DNA of 64,000 nucleotides from Lojkania enalia (lineage: Eukaryota; Ascomycota; Dothideomycetes; Pleosporales). Of the stretch, positions 11,960 through 25,108 are shown in pieces. Below the pieces are notes generated by a model. The model worked only from the letters and a program-made list of their open reading frames with translations, was not told the DNA's origin and ran no database searches. Location: assembly GCA_010094045.1 (NCBI GenBank), contig ML986580.1, positions 884,059-948,058 on the forward strand, read 5' to 3'. The number at the start of each line of letters is the position of its first letter. The stretch's first letter is position 1. The position numbers and the translations under genes were made by a program.

Positions 11960-13475
11960 TCATGTCCTTGCTATAGGTGTCTGCTCATTGCCCATATCCG
12001 CCTCTGTATAGTAAAAGTTCTCCTCCGGGATTCTTCCCCTCATAAATTCGGGTTCTGAGCCTCTTACGTAAATGTCCTCGAACAGCACTTTGCCGGTTGG
12101 GTCTGGGATAGGCATCTCCTCGGCCTCCGCTACCTCAGCATCAACATTGGATCGGGCCTCCTTGTCAATGGCTTTAAGCTCCTCCTCCGAGACAACACCC
12201 CAGTCGAGAAGTTTTTGCTTAAGTCCGGCAATAGGGTCGTTGGTGCTACGCATACGCTGAATTTCTTCACGAGTCTACGAATTTGATATTAGCCGACTAT
12301 TCAGTAGGCAAGATGCGGATACACTCACTCGGTATGTTGTTCCAGGGTCAGACATGGAATGACCTCCATAGCGATATGTGACGTATTCATAGACAAGAGG
12401 ACCCTTGCCTTCTCTACACCATTCCTTTCCGTACTGAACAGCCGCCTTAACGGCCAGGACGTCCATACCGTTGATCTTAAGACCTGGGATATACTGGCCT
12501 CGCTTGTAGTAGTCGGTGAGAGCAGAAGAGCGGCTAGCTGCGGTACCCATACCGTACTTGTTGTCTAGCATTGATTAGCGCTAGGTCCAAGGGGCTATAT
12601 GCATCGAGGCAGGAACTTACTCTCACAACCAAAGACTACGGGGAGGTTCCAGAGCTTAGCCATGTTAAACGCCTCGAAAACCTGTCCCTGGTTTGAGGCA
12701 CCATCACCATACAAGGCAAGCGTAACGGCGTCCTTTTGGTTATATTTCATGGCGAAAGCAATGCCAGCGCCGACGGGTACTTGAGCACCGACGATACCAT
12801 TACCGCCGTAGAATCCGGGAGCGAACATGTGCATCGATCCGCCCTTACCATAAGCAATGCCGCCTCTCCTACCGAGCAGTTCTCCAATGATGGATTTGAC
12901 GGTTCCTCCGCGCATCAATGCAAAGCCATGACAGCGATAAGCAGTGATCAAGTGGTCAGTCTTCTCGATGGCGTGCTCGATACCAACGGCGACAGCTTCC
13001 TGTCCGGTAGACAGGTGGCAGAAGCCTCGGATCTTCTTCTCCTTGTAAAGCCTGTCGGCGGCCATTTCCATGCGTCTAAAACATTGATATTAGAATCTGA
13101 CAATCGCATACGAGCGGGGAATTGGATATTTCGTACCGTACGGCGACCATGTCGTAGTACATTTGCTTCAGCTCGGCCTTGGTAGTACTGAGCGTGTATG
13201 GCGGAGGGTCGAGCTCGTACGTCTCAAAGCTCTCGTCAGAGAGGCGGACTTCGAAGGGCTTGTCATCCTCCTTGAACAGGTCAATCATCCGTCCAAGAAA
13301 GTAACATGCCAGATTTAGCTGAAGCCAGGATGCATACCTTCGGCACGGCCTCCTTGTCCGCATGCGACGATGCCGCATCTGTGGTTACCATTCGAAAAGC
13401 GGGCCTTCCTGCGGGAACAAAGGCATTGCGACGGAGCGGCGACGCAAAGCTCCTCCTGATTGCCCGCGACAGCAT
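11960..13475 (-). CDS. PDA1: pyruvate dehydrogenase E1 component subunit alpha, mitochondrial
   Basis: Five exons (13475-13338, 13270-13137, 13075-12621, 12564-12329, 12274-11960) join to 425 residues. The N-terminus ([19 protein letters not shown]) is a typical Arg/Ser-rich mitochondrial presequence. The frame is open upstream of 13475 for about 100 codons, but this ATG is the one that gives a presequence. The thiamine-diphosphate motif is present ([19 protein letters not shown] with the ENNKYGMGT end), as is the phosphorylation loop ([16 protein letters not shown]). E1 decarboxylates pyruvate and passes acetyl groups to the E2 lipoyl domain in the matrix. The loop serine implies control by PDH kinase and phosphatase. 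The intron 1 acceptor (TTCAAG) is inferred from frame only; all other joins reproduce conserved motifs. Confidence 0.95.
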
Positions 13476-14055
13476 TGTCACAATTGATGTGAAAGAAAGG
13501 AAGGGGCGGCTGTTGGGCGGTGGCGGAAGAGAAGGTTGATGGAGGGAGAAGGGCTGTTGGGGTCCCCGAGAACAATTTGGTGTTGAGCTCCGCCAGCTCT
13601 TCGGGGATGGCTTACTCGGCGCCCCATTGCCCGATGCCACCACGCCCAACATTCTCAATTGCAGCATTCGCAGGCTATTTCGTGCAGCTACTGCGAGGGA
13701 AATAGCAGACATATATCTCAAATATGGGCGCATAGAAATTGGCAGCGAAAAGTTGCCAAAGCACGATGCTAATATCACGTGACCTTCGGCTTTCAACCAC
13801 GGATCATCAGGATACTTAGATAGGAAAACTTTCCCTAAACGTAGTGGTCGGAGTAGCCTACAAGCTGCATATGCATTGCCATGTAAAGGAAACCCGGATA
13901 AACATAAATGCGTCTAGACTGTGAACGCTGGGAATTCTCTCTTGACTATGCTCGACACCCGACCTCGGGAGCTATGTACAATATGGTACAGTCCATGAAT
14001 CCAATATCTTCCTATGTTTTCTATGCGCCTCTAAAAGATTTACTACCATTATTCA
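13476..14055. promoter_or_regulatory. PDA1 upstream region / HEM15 3' flank
   Basis: 580 bases between the ferrochelatase stop and the PDA1 ATG. The minus frame just upstream of the ATG stays open but is Pro/Ser-rich and unlike the family. The sequence CACGTG occurs at 13776-13781, an E-box-type site. Confidence 0.45.
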
Positions 14056-15377
<1,322 letters not shown>

Positions 15378-15725
15378 TGAGAGGGGGGGTGTGGGAGTGA
15401 AGGCTCACTCAACTAATCATTGATGAAGTATGGTAAAAGTGGCCACAGTGGATCGGTGGAGAATGCGCTCGGAATGCGATTCGGAGTGAACGCGGCTGCC
15501 AATGGAGATCGGGCTGATGACGATCCCTCGGTTCATCATTTCACCCGGACGCTACTAGCCAATTTCGACAAAGTGTGAGCATTGAAGAACACGTGAACAG
15601 GCGTTTGGCAAGAGCGCGGCGCGCTATTGCTGCCTGCTGAACAATGGAAATTAGTGGGCGTCTTCCCCGCCGCAGTGACAACTCTTCTAGCAACATTCTC
15701 TTCACAGTCCGGTCTGCACATTGCA
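15378..15725. promoter_or_regulatory. divergent promoter HEM15/KU70
   Basis: 348 bases lie between the two outward ATGs. The two genes must share it. No clear TATA box. Confidence 0.5.
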
Positions 15726-17860
15726 ATGGCTGATCCAGAGCATGAGCACCGTCCCGGCGAAGAAGAGGAAGACGAGGAAGAGGTTGATGATGCCGTGTGT
15801 CACCATTTGGGCTTCGATTGCTACGGCAGCTAACATTGCACAGAACTACAAAACGATTAAAGATGCAATTCTTTTCGCCATCGACATCAACTCAACCATG
15901 CTAGAACAACCGCCTCACTCGTATGATAAGAAAGCCGACATCGATTCGCCGGCGTCTGCTGCTCTCAAATGCGCCTACCAATTAATGCAGCAGCGCATTA
16001 TCTCCAACCCAAAAGATATGATGGGCATCTTGCTGTTCGGTACAGAGAAGACCGATCTTGGGGATGGCGATAACACTTTCCAGAACTGCTACCTCTTGGC
16101 AGATCTCGACGTTCCATGCGCGCAAGACGTTAAACGGCTTAGAGATCTATTGGAGAACGACGAAGAGGCAGCAGAGCTCCTTAAACCAGCCGATGAACCT
16201 ATCAGTATTGCGACGGTGCTGTTCTGCGCAAACCAGATATTTACGACCAAAGCACCCAATTTCTCCTCGAGACGGTTGTTCTTAGTGACGGACAATGATT
16301 ATCCGGTCAAAGTCAAGCAGGATAAAGACTCAGCGGTAACACGAGCTCGAGATCTATACGATCTTGGATGTACAATCGATCTTTTTCCTATCTCGAGGCC
16401 GGACCATGGCTTCGATCGGGCGAGATTCTATGACGATCTAGTCTATCCTTCATCTCCCTCAGACCCAGATGCGCCAGTAATTGTACCTTCGACAACAAAG
16501 GTCGCCAAAAGTGGTGATGGCATAACCCTTCTCAAACGACTACTCTCTTCCATCAACTCAAAAGCTGCGCCCCGAAGAGCGCTCTTTAGCCTTCCGCTAG
16601 AACTCGGACCTGGCTTGCGGATCGGTGTCAAAGGTTTCATCATGATAAAGCGGCAAGAGCATGTGAAGTCTTGTTATGTCTGGGTTGGAGGCGAGAAAGT
16701 GCAAATTGCGACTGGCTCAACGTCACATATGTCGGATGACACCGCTCGTGTCGTCGATAAAGCTGAAGTGCGAAAGGCTTATAAATTTGGTGGAGACGCC
16801 ATCACCTTTACAGCAGAGGAGTTTAATCAAATAAGGCAATGTTTTGGGGAACCGATCATCCGAATCGTTGGCTTCAAACCTATAAACATGCTACCTATCT
16901 GGGCTAATACTGGAAAGGCCACATTCATCTACCCATCCGAATCTGACTTTGTTGGGTCAACCAGAGTTTTCTCCGCCCTCCAGCAAAAGCTACTTAAGAG
17001 TAAAATCATGGGTGTTGCTTGGTTTATCGCGCGCCGAAATGCTGCACCTGTCATCACCGCAATCATTCCAGGGGAAGAGAAGTATGACGAGAACGGCGAG
17101 CAAGCAATGCCTCCTGGTCTGTGGCTAATACCGCTTCCTTATGCAGATGACATCAGGCAATGTCCTGAGCAGGTTAACAATTTGAAGACAACGGATGAAC
17201 TGACTGACAGCATGAGGAAAATTATAGAACAACTACAACTTCCGAAAGGTGTATATGATCCTTCAAAGTATCCAAACCCGGCCTTACAGTGGTTTTACCG
17301 GATTCTGCAAGCTATGGCTCTTGAAGAAGAGGTACCAGACAAACCAGATGATAAAACCATTCCGCGATATAGGCAAATTAATAAGGTAATTGTCTTCTCC
17401 ATATCGATCAAATTCCGGGCGCTAATAAGTAGCAGCGCGCTAGCCACTTCTTGGAAGAATACGGCAAAGAATTTAACGAAGAATATGGCCTCCAGTCACG
17501 GACAAAGCCCAAAATGGTTACGAAGAAACGTATTGCTGCGCCATTAGCAGCGGAGGAGACAAAGCTCTCTAAAAGACCTAAGACTGAGCCATTATCACAA
17601 GTAGGTGCTACGGTTGCAGAAGGAATGACAGACGAACAGATGGTGGCACTGAGTGAAAAAGGGCAGTTCAACAAGGCTAGTCATCTCTCTGTTTCACTTC
17701 TCTCAAGAAGTATTCTTAAGAATCATGCTAATATTTCTCCATGTAGCAAACCATTGCCACTCTGAAAGACTTTTTAAAGGCGAGGGGGATAGGCGTAATT
17801 GGAAAGAAATCGGAGCTTGTGTCACGTGTGCAAGAATACCTCGATTCGAAGGGCCTATAA
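15726..17860 (+). CDS. KU70: ATP-dependent DNA helicase II subunit 1 (Ku70)
   Basis: Exons 15726-15794, 15844-17385, 17433-17675 and 17747-17860 give about 655 residues. After an acidic start (EEEEDEEEVDD) comes the vWA domain (YKTIKDAILFAIDINSTML, residues 25-240), the Ku beta-barrel core (RRALFSLPLELGPGLRIGVKG onward), the C-terminal arm, and a SAP DNA-binding domain in the last exon (LKDFLKARGIGVIGKKSEL). Ku70 with Ku80 binds DNA ends, starts non-homologous end joining and guards telomeres. The join between exons 3 and 4 is uncertain. The shortest in-frame solution uses a GC donor at 17676; the alternative GT donor at 17691 adds five residues. Both keep the SAP frame. It shares a 348-base promoter with ferrochelatase. 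Confidence 0.93.
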
Positions 17861-18839
17861 TCCTTGATTTTGACTCTGTTTTATGCTCTAGGCCGGGTGA
17901 GGAAAATATAAACTGGAAATCAACATCGCAGTCGGTCTTTCTAGATTCACCATAGCATCCAAGCTCTTTCCGCCATTCGGTTAAAATTTTATGCTAGCCA
18001 CTAGAAGTCATGATCATTTGGCCTCCATCCTGGGATCTATTTTACGAAAAGCGTTCTAGTCGCATCAGAATTTGTAGCGTCTGGAGGTTTGTTTCGAAGG
18101 CCCGCATCTCAATGGTTCAGCAGTCCATTGATTTAATTGTCGCCGCCTACTCGCATAACTAGCAAATAGTTGACTAGGAAGTACCATATGGCGAGGCTAT
18201 TTTCAATTTCGTCGTCCACCAACTTTGTTCGTTCCCTTTTATCCTTGCACACCTCTTAATTCACGTGAACCTCACCTTTGCATTTCTCCAAATATGCTCT
18301 TGCTTGACTCTTCTGTACACGTCATTGGGCAGAATATAATGCTGTCCAAAGGCATTATCGCAGATTTAATTTGCATTTTCGGTGGATTAAAAGGGCCTTT
18401 ATTGGTATATCGCCTCGTCGATATAAGAAGGTTAGACGCTATGGCTTCAAGACAAGATTAAAGTAGCGGGAGCTTATAGGGGAGGTTTCAGGGAGTAAAT
18501 GTTTTACATTTGGATTTTGTAGGATTTGGACACGGCATGGCAATATCAATCTTGATTTCCGAGGACCAGCAATGTGTGGACTTAGGTACTTTGCCGTATC
18601 TAAGTGTCAGGCTAAGCAAATGTGCAAACAGATAATGACATATGATTGTATCCATAGTCAGAGAATACTAGTACGCGTAATTGTGTCTCTCTACTTCCTA
18701 GACTCTCTCACCGCCGTACCTAACTCAAACATCCGATTTAGCTCTTAATTATTTCCATCTTTCATTTCGAAGACAATATACCAACTAATAGCTAGTCTAA
18801 TAAGACGACGCCTCTTATACGTGGATCCTATTTTTCACC
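17861..18839. other. intergenic, no gene seen
   Basis: 979 AT-rich bases downstream of KU70. Only short chance frames. The KU70 3' UTR should occupy the start. Confidence 0.5.
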
Positions 18840-20345
18840 TCAAGTTGCCCTCATCCGTATTGAAATTTTATGGAATAGCGATTCACGTACCAGCCGTAGT
18901 AAATACTGATATGAACCAACCGATACGCTGGGTCTTAGCGCAAAGTTGAAGAGATGAAATTTCGGTGGTGATGGCAAATGATGATCCCAGAAACCAATAC
19001 CACAGACGATGACGATTAGCATTATGGAGGCTGCCATCCACCTACACCACTGTTAGTCTTCAAGTTTTAGGGGACACTAGAAGAGAGAGGGGCATACCAA
19101 GGCACAACGCCGCCCTTGGAGCAGTTAGCAATACCCATACTGAACCAAAGTGCTGCCGCAATTCCCAAAGTAACGTTGATTAGTGGCCGACGGCCCACTC
19201 GCTATAACCCACACCGACACGGTGTTGGTCAGCATACCCAACACAGCCCCCAAGATTGGAAGTAAGAGCTTCTCACGCTTAATGCTAGCATAAAGTCGTT
19301 GGATGCTAGCCCGGTGTCCAATCTAGGCGGATCGAGACGCATTTGCGCTGCAATAGCCTCCCCAATCCTCCCTTTACGAATGCAGTAAGGCCGGCAACTC
19401 AAAAATCAAAAGCGTAACAATCATCGGCATAGACGAGAATGGCCATTTCAAGTAAAATGCGATAACATATCCCCTTTTAGCATCAAAGCTCCCATAAATC
19501 GCCAACCCCCTCCCCAGCCAACTAGTCCAAGAGTGTGAACACGGGGAAGGAAGCCGCCCTCGAGCTTCGAAGAATCAGGGGCAGGACTTTAGATAGGAGG
19601 GTTTGCGTGGCCGTCATGACGGCGCCAATGGCACCACCTTGGAAGAATTTGCCGGCGAGAAAGCAGCCGCGTCGCCCACTGATGGCGGATGGAAGATACG
19701 AAACGTACATAACGGCGACGGCGGCGGCAAGTGTAGAAAGGAAATTACTTGTTCTAAGAGCTAGGTGGCGGTCGACTCTATCTTGGAATCAGCCTCCGGC
19801 GAGCGAGCACACTATGGCTCCAATGATACTTGACATGTTCCCAAGGCCGAACCATGATGAGGGAAGAGTCCATTCATTGTTGAGTTCCTCAGTTGTGTGT
19901 AGAGAAAGGTGCAAAATCTTTGTAAAGGCTATTCAAGGATGGTGACTTATGATATATACATCCAACTCTTCTAAACTAAACAGACATTGAAAATATGACT
20001 GAACTGGAACGTACGCATGCCCGAGACAGCTTCAACGATGATGTAGTCATCTCCATAAAGGAGAATGACTGAGCTTAATGCGAGCGTATACTCTACAACC
20101 TTGTGGCACTTGACGTTCTGCTATAACGAGCGCTGTTCATCCCCGCGCTCGGACGTTGTGTTCGAATGCACATGTTAAATGTAGTCATTGGTATCACCCA
20201 ACTCGCCGGCATCATCTTGCACGTGAGATACCATCCTTCTTGTTCCACTGCGGGCGTGCGGTGGCTCCTACAGGCCTTGGGGCAAAACACAATTTAGGAT
20301 TCGTGGAACCACACGAGAACGCCATTAGGCATGGCATATTAGATT
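18840..20345 (-). pseudogene. decayed MFS sugar transporter
   Basis: Reading the minus strand in shifting frames recovers an MFS sugar-transporter in order: VEYTLALSSVILLYG with a following GMRTFQ (near 20080), WTLPSSWFGLGNMSSIIGAI (near 19860), the SGRRGCFLAGKFFQGGAIG segment with AVMTATQTLLSKVLP (near 19640), VGRRPLINVTLGIAAALWFS (near 19170), and the TEISSLQLCAKTQRIGW signature with FISVFTTAGT (near 18930). The frames are broken by in-frame stops (GGC-TGA before FQDRVDRH, TAG after FTLLD, TGA after FTTAGT, TAA after IAIP) and by frame shifts. Several stops look like C-to-T or G-to-A changes of the expected codon (for example CAG to TAG in LLGQL). The intact family has twelve membrane helices and about 520 residues. 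The gene can no longer make a transporter. Confidence 0.85.
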
Positions 20346-20745
20346 AATACTTCGCGAGATTCTTGCCAAGAGTAATTTAACATGACGGTAATAAGGTTTC
20401 ACGAACCGAAGACGAGTCGGAAAGGTGAGATGACTATGGTGGGAAGTGATCTGCCTAATTACGTGGGGAACTCGGGTATCGAGCTATAAGCCCTAACTTG
20501 CTCGAGAAGGTGTGTCGAGGCGTTTTTCTTCTCGACAAGGCGAACTTTTGGGCTATATGGGGATCCTCCATCAGAGGACTAGAGTTTTTGCATTCCGGGC
20601 TCTTCATTGCTCTGGACATGATCTGATATGTATATTTTAATGGAAAAACTTACCCTTCCACAGCAAACGCCTTGCAATGCAGATCGCTAAACTACATGAT
20701 GAAAATACAGAATCAGAGCGTCATCAGTCAAGTTATAAGAATTCT
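20346..20745. other. spacer, no gene seen
   Basis: 400 bases between the transporter relic and the stop of the acyltransferase gene. No open frame of note. Confidence 0.45.
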
Positions 20746-22411
20746 TTACCCCAAGAACGTCTTTACCGCGCCACCCACATTCTCGAGGTCGAGCAAAAAG
20801 GTGTCATGTCCGAACAGACTCTTTTCCTCGCCCAGTTCGATATGGGTGACGTTCTTATTTCCTGTACGCTTAAGAGTGCTCGCGATTTCTCGCTGCTGCC
20901 AGGCCGGGAATAAGATATCGCTTGCGACGCCGAGGACCAAAGTTGGGGTATTCGTGAGAGCCTTCAAGCCAGCAACCAAGTCTGGAGGAGGTTCGTGGCT
21001 ATCATTGGTCTCAACTTCACCCGCATCGATAGCGGCCTCTTGCTCTTTCTCTTCATAGGGCCGGTCTGGGAGCGTTAGATTGCAAATATCATCGCTGGTG
21101 TCGCTCGGAATAGCACGTCCGTCGAGGAAAGCCTGTAGTTTTCCACTGTTCTCTTGCCTCAACCTGTTGATGCGGTTGCGATGTTCTTGTCCCAAGTCAA
21201 ATAGATCCATGGCTTTTGAGACATACAAAAGACTGTTTGGATCATATTCTAGGCACCACTTCTCGCCGGCATGGTCTAGATACGTCTCGATTAGGAAATC
21301 CGGACATAGAGCTGGCGGACGCGAAGGGTCGGCCCGTCTGCGCCCAAAGCGTTGCTCCCATTCTGGGCCACTTCGGTAAGTAACGGTTGCGATTTCACGT
21401 GCCAGCTTCATACCCCCATGCGGCGGAATACGGTCATAGTAAAAGCCTCGAGCCCAATTGGGATCCATCATTAGCACTACAAGTAACGGTTAGCCAGAAC
21501 CGAGTGCAGTTTTCTGGGGCTGATAGCTCACCCTGGCGTTGCGTATGCCGCATGGCAATACTATACGGGTGACTTCTAGCACATCCGCTAATACTAACAA
21601 TTCGGCCCACTCGTTCAGGGAACAGTACGCCGACAGCAAGGCTTTGCATTCCACCCATACTGGAGCCGACACTTGCATAGAGTTTGTCAATGCCCAGATT
21701 ATCCAGAAGCCGGAACTGAGCACGCACCATATCCTCCATGGTCAAGATGGGAAATCTCGTAGCATAACGTTCATTATTGCTGGGATCGAAAGAGGAAGGG
21801 CCCGTTGAGCCATAGCATCCTCCAATGACATTGGTGCATATCACAAAGTACCTGTTTGTGTCCAATGGCTTCCCAGGACCGATGAATTTTTCCCACCATC
21901 CGGGCTTGGGGTTCGCTTCGGTACTATGAGCGTGACTGGATGCTGATAATCCTGTATGCAGCAAGATCGCATTATTCTTTTCCTGGTTCAGCGTACCCCA
22001 AGTTTCATAAGCAATGTCGAACTCTGGTAGGATACCTCCCCAATCAAGCAGCAGCGGCTGGTGAGAATGAAAGTTGAGATGGTTCCCGGTGGTATACGAG
22101 GGTTCTGGGCCCGCAAAGGAACGACGGGATAGTAAGGCGGACCGAGACTCTACAGCATCGAGACAAGGAAATGATAGGGCGGGGTTCGTAGGTTCTGGAA
22201 TCAGGAAGTCGGGCTCAATCTCAACAGCTGCTGCTTGTTGTGCCTTGCGTGGCGCATGCTGATGGAGCTTTCTTAAGGCCTGGGAGGACTGTTGGCGCGT
22301 CGAGGCCGCCGGGGACTGTGAGATGGGTAAACGAGGCCTTCGTGTGAGAGAAGGGCAGCGCAATATTGCAGATTGCCGAAAGGAGGCTTCGAGCCTACGA
22401 GGGACGCTCAT
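20746..22411 (-). CDS. cysA: mitochondrial serine/homoserine O-acyltransferase (CysA/Met2 family)
   Basis: Exons 22411-21532 and 21476-20746 give 536 residues. The ATG at 22411 opens a Ser/Arg-rich presequence ([18 protein letters not shown]), so mitochondrial import is likely. The body is the alpha/beta-hydrolase of the MetX family: [20 protein letters not shown], the oxyanion region [28 protein letters not shown], nucleophile Ser in GSSMGGMQS, Asp in GVASDILFP and His in LFGHDTF, so the triad is complete. The mitochondrial leader and [11 protein letters not shown] favour the CysA-type branch, which acylates serine for cysteine synthesis, over cytosolic homoserine acetyltransferase. That choice is inference. 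An insertion of about 90 residues (Glu/Asp-rich, near 415-450) precedes the Asp motif. Confidence 0.88.
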
Positions 22412-24068
22412 GGCCGCAGCTTTCACCCACAGCGAGGTGAAGGTACTTGTTAGGGTTAAAGGGAGCGGAAGGAAGTCGAGAAACCGACATCATGACGCTA
22501 GATATGTGGCCCAAGTTATTAACAAGCACCCGCCGCCAGAGAATCGCGTCTTCGCTGTGGAAATCGAGGTCCAGTCGCCCAATTAGGCTTAGATGTGATT
22601 GCGTCTTAAAACGTGATCTTGGAGCTATTCTGTAATGAGGCTAGCTCGCTAAGATAGAGTGGTCCACACTTCCCTCAACACCAAACGCCCATCACCATAT
22701 TCGCAATGAGACTGGTCCCCAACTTCCACTGCCAGATCATGCTAGCATTCGCGAAAACGCATTCCCATTGAAGGGTCGCAGTCAGTCATGATGGCCCAGT
22801 GTAACACCGCCCATTTGATGTTCCGAGCTCTCTCCAGCACTTACCGGCCTTTACTGAAAAATGTGTGAATAGTGTCTCCGACCTTATGATATTTCGCCAG
22901 CCTCAGGACTCGAAGTCAGCACCCTGCCGTTAAAATTACCGGTTCGAAATAATGAGCAACGCGGACACTGTACTTTGTACCTCATATGACAACGCCTCCC
23001 CATGCTACTGCTAGCGTTTCGAGCTGCCGCTCACAACCTCTCCCTATCTTCGTCACTTGCCAAATTGTATATGCACTCTCTTATGCTTGGTGAAGATGAA
23101 ATTAGGTGAATTATATCTGTCAGGAACAAAAAGGCCGACCTTCTTGCTGCTAAAGCATGAAGGCTTATATAGGTGATAATTCCGGCTGACAATATCCGTC
23201 AAGGTAACTATCGGCACATCTAGTCAAGCCACTCGTACCTTGATTTTACAACCATTGAATTTGCCGTTCCGCTTGAGGGAAAATCGAATACAGCAGACAC
23301 TATTTAAGGCTCGAACTCGTCTATGTGCAATGCCAATGTCAAAATGATCCAGACCGTTGTAGTTCTCCAAAATCGTATGTTGTATAGGCCCTACTCCCTT
23401 TCCACTATATCCAACATGGGCATTCCCCTGCAGTAGTTCTCCAGGACGACAATTTTGCCTATCACTTGCTTCTGCCGATCTAGAATCGAATCTCCTGTTT
23501 CCATGCCCCAGATTCTCAAGGCGCTAGAGCATTTATTGTACAAGTCAAGGTTCATATAGTATTTTAATTTACTTGGGGATGTCTAGTTCGTCAAACATAC
23601 CCTGTTTTATCCTCACCCCACAAGGTTTGAATACGAACCCCGCTTTTACAGGCACTTTCAAATGCGGCGCATTCAAGCTTTGACTCCCTACTTTCATCAG
23701 CTATGCCTTTCTAGGAAAAGATAAATATCCTTCCGCAATGTATTAGCAAACTTGTCGTGCCTCACATATGGCTAGCCTAGTAATATCAAAAAGCTTAATG
23801 AGGAAGGCGCATGGTTGTCATTGGAGAAGAATCATCCGTGACCTTTTATAGGCGGCATATTTTCCTTTAGTACCACAGCAATATAGGTCATCGGATAGTA
23901 AACCTGGGTCTTCACTGGTACAACTAGGTTATGAAAGGACCATCCGCTATTATGATGGTGTGCATTTGATATAACACCCGGAACCTCGGAGTGGAAACAT
24001 TCCTCCGTCGCTGGACAATCGGAATTCTGCCACTGGGTAATGTCAGTATGGGGAGGGAAAGGGGGACA
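22412..24068. other. gene-free stretch
   Basis: About 1.65 kb. The first part is the promoter of the acyltransferase gene. The rest is AT-rich with stops in all frames, and no domain, tRNA or repeat was recognised. Confidence 0.5.
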
Positions 24069-24076
24069 TATAAAAG
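24069..24076 (+). promoter_or_regulatory. TATA box of the AA9 LPMO gene
   Basis: TATAAAAG occurs 62 bases before the ATG, a normal place for a fungal TATA box. Confidence 0.6.
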
Positions 24077-24137
24077 GAATAATAGAATACTCGGTGATAG
24101 CCTCCAATGTCTATCAGTGTTCTGAAGTATTGTCAAG

Positions 24138-25108
24138 ATGAAGTCCTTCTCCGCCCTTTTGTTCGCATCTTTGTGCTTCCTAAATACCGTAAATGGCCAC
24201 TGTATGTTACGAATTTCCAATTTCAAGTCTCCCATTAAACGAAGTCGTTCACAATCCTAACATTCATCCATCCCAATTCAATATCAATATGTTGCCGGTC
24301 CAAATCCTACCATTGCCCAATTTTATCCCGTTCGGGATCTCAGCATCTTCATCCCACCGTATCCGTTCTAACCCTCTTTAGATATCTTCCAGTACCTAAC
24401 GGCCAATGGTGTGAAGGGAGGGCAATACCAGAACATCCGAAGAAACACCAATATGAACTCCCCTGTAACGGACCTTAGTTCAAACGATCTCCGATGCAAT
24501 GTCGGCGGAGGCTCAGGCAGCGGTACGACCACGGTGTCAGTGTCGGCTGGTTCCACAATCACGTTTACCGCTGATATCGCGGTCTACCACCAAGGCCCCG
24601 TGAGCTTGTAAGTGGGACCTTTCTTGGTAGTCAACTATACAGGACATCCTGACTGGGCTCCTCCACTCGCATCGAATTTCGATCTTGAGCATCAGCCTCC
24701 GCAGCATTCATAGTATAGGGCTGATAGTTTCTTAGCTACATGACTAAAGTCGACAATGCAGCCACTGCCGATGGAAGCTCGAGCTGGTTCAAGATCAAAG
24801 AGATCGGCCCCAAATTTCCAGGAGGCACTTGGGATATGAGCCAAAGCTACAGCGCCTCTATTCCATCTTGCGTCGCTCCAGGAGACTACCTCCTCCGAAT
24901 CGAACAATTAGCTATCCACAACCCTGGCGCGCTTCCTCAATTCTACATTAGCTGCGCTCAGGTCAAGGTCACGGGAGGCGGCTCAAAGTCACTCAGCGGA
25001 GTGAAGATACCAGGACACATCAAGAGCTCCGATCCTGGATACACGGCAAACATCTACAACAATTTCAACAGCTATACTGTCCCGGGGCCGAGGGTCAGCA
25101 CATGTTAG
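24138..25108 (+). CDS. secreted AA9 lytic polysaccharide monooxygenase
   Basis: Exons 24138-24201, 24382-24607 and 24736-25108 give 220 residues. A 20-residue signal peptide ([20 protein letters not shown]) is followed at once by His, which becomes the N-terminal copper ligand after cleavage. The second copper His lies in VYHQGPV. The axial Tyr and its Gln partner are in [10 protein letters not shown]. Other AA9 features are [26 protein letters not shown] and [16 protein letters not shown]. The family oxidatively cuts cellulose or hemicellulose outside the cell. There is no linker or CBM1 module. The first intron lies one base after the codon for the copper-binding His, so exon 1 encodes only signal peptide plus that ligand. 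Substrate cannot be told from sequence. Confidence 0.92.

Noticed and set aside
13476..13796. Upstream in-frame extension of PDA1
   Set aside because: Open by chance; Pro/Ser-rich and would bury the mitochondrial presequence that begins at 13475.
22920..22960. Possible tRNA T-arm (GGTTCGAAAT)
   Set aside because: No matching acceptor, D-arm or anticodon arm could be placed around it on either strand.
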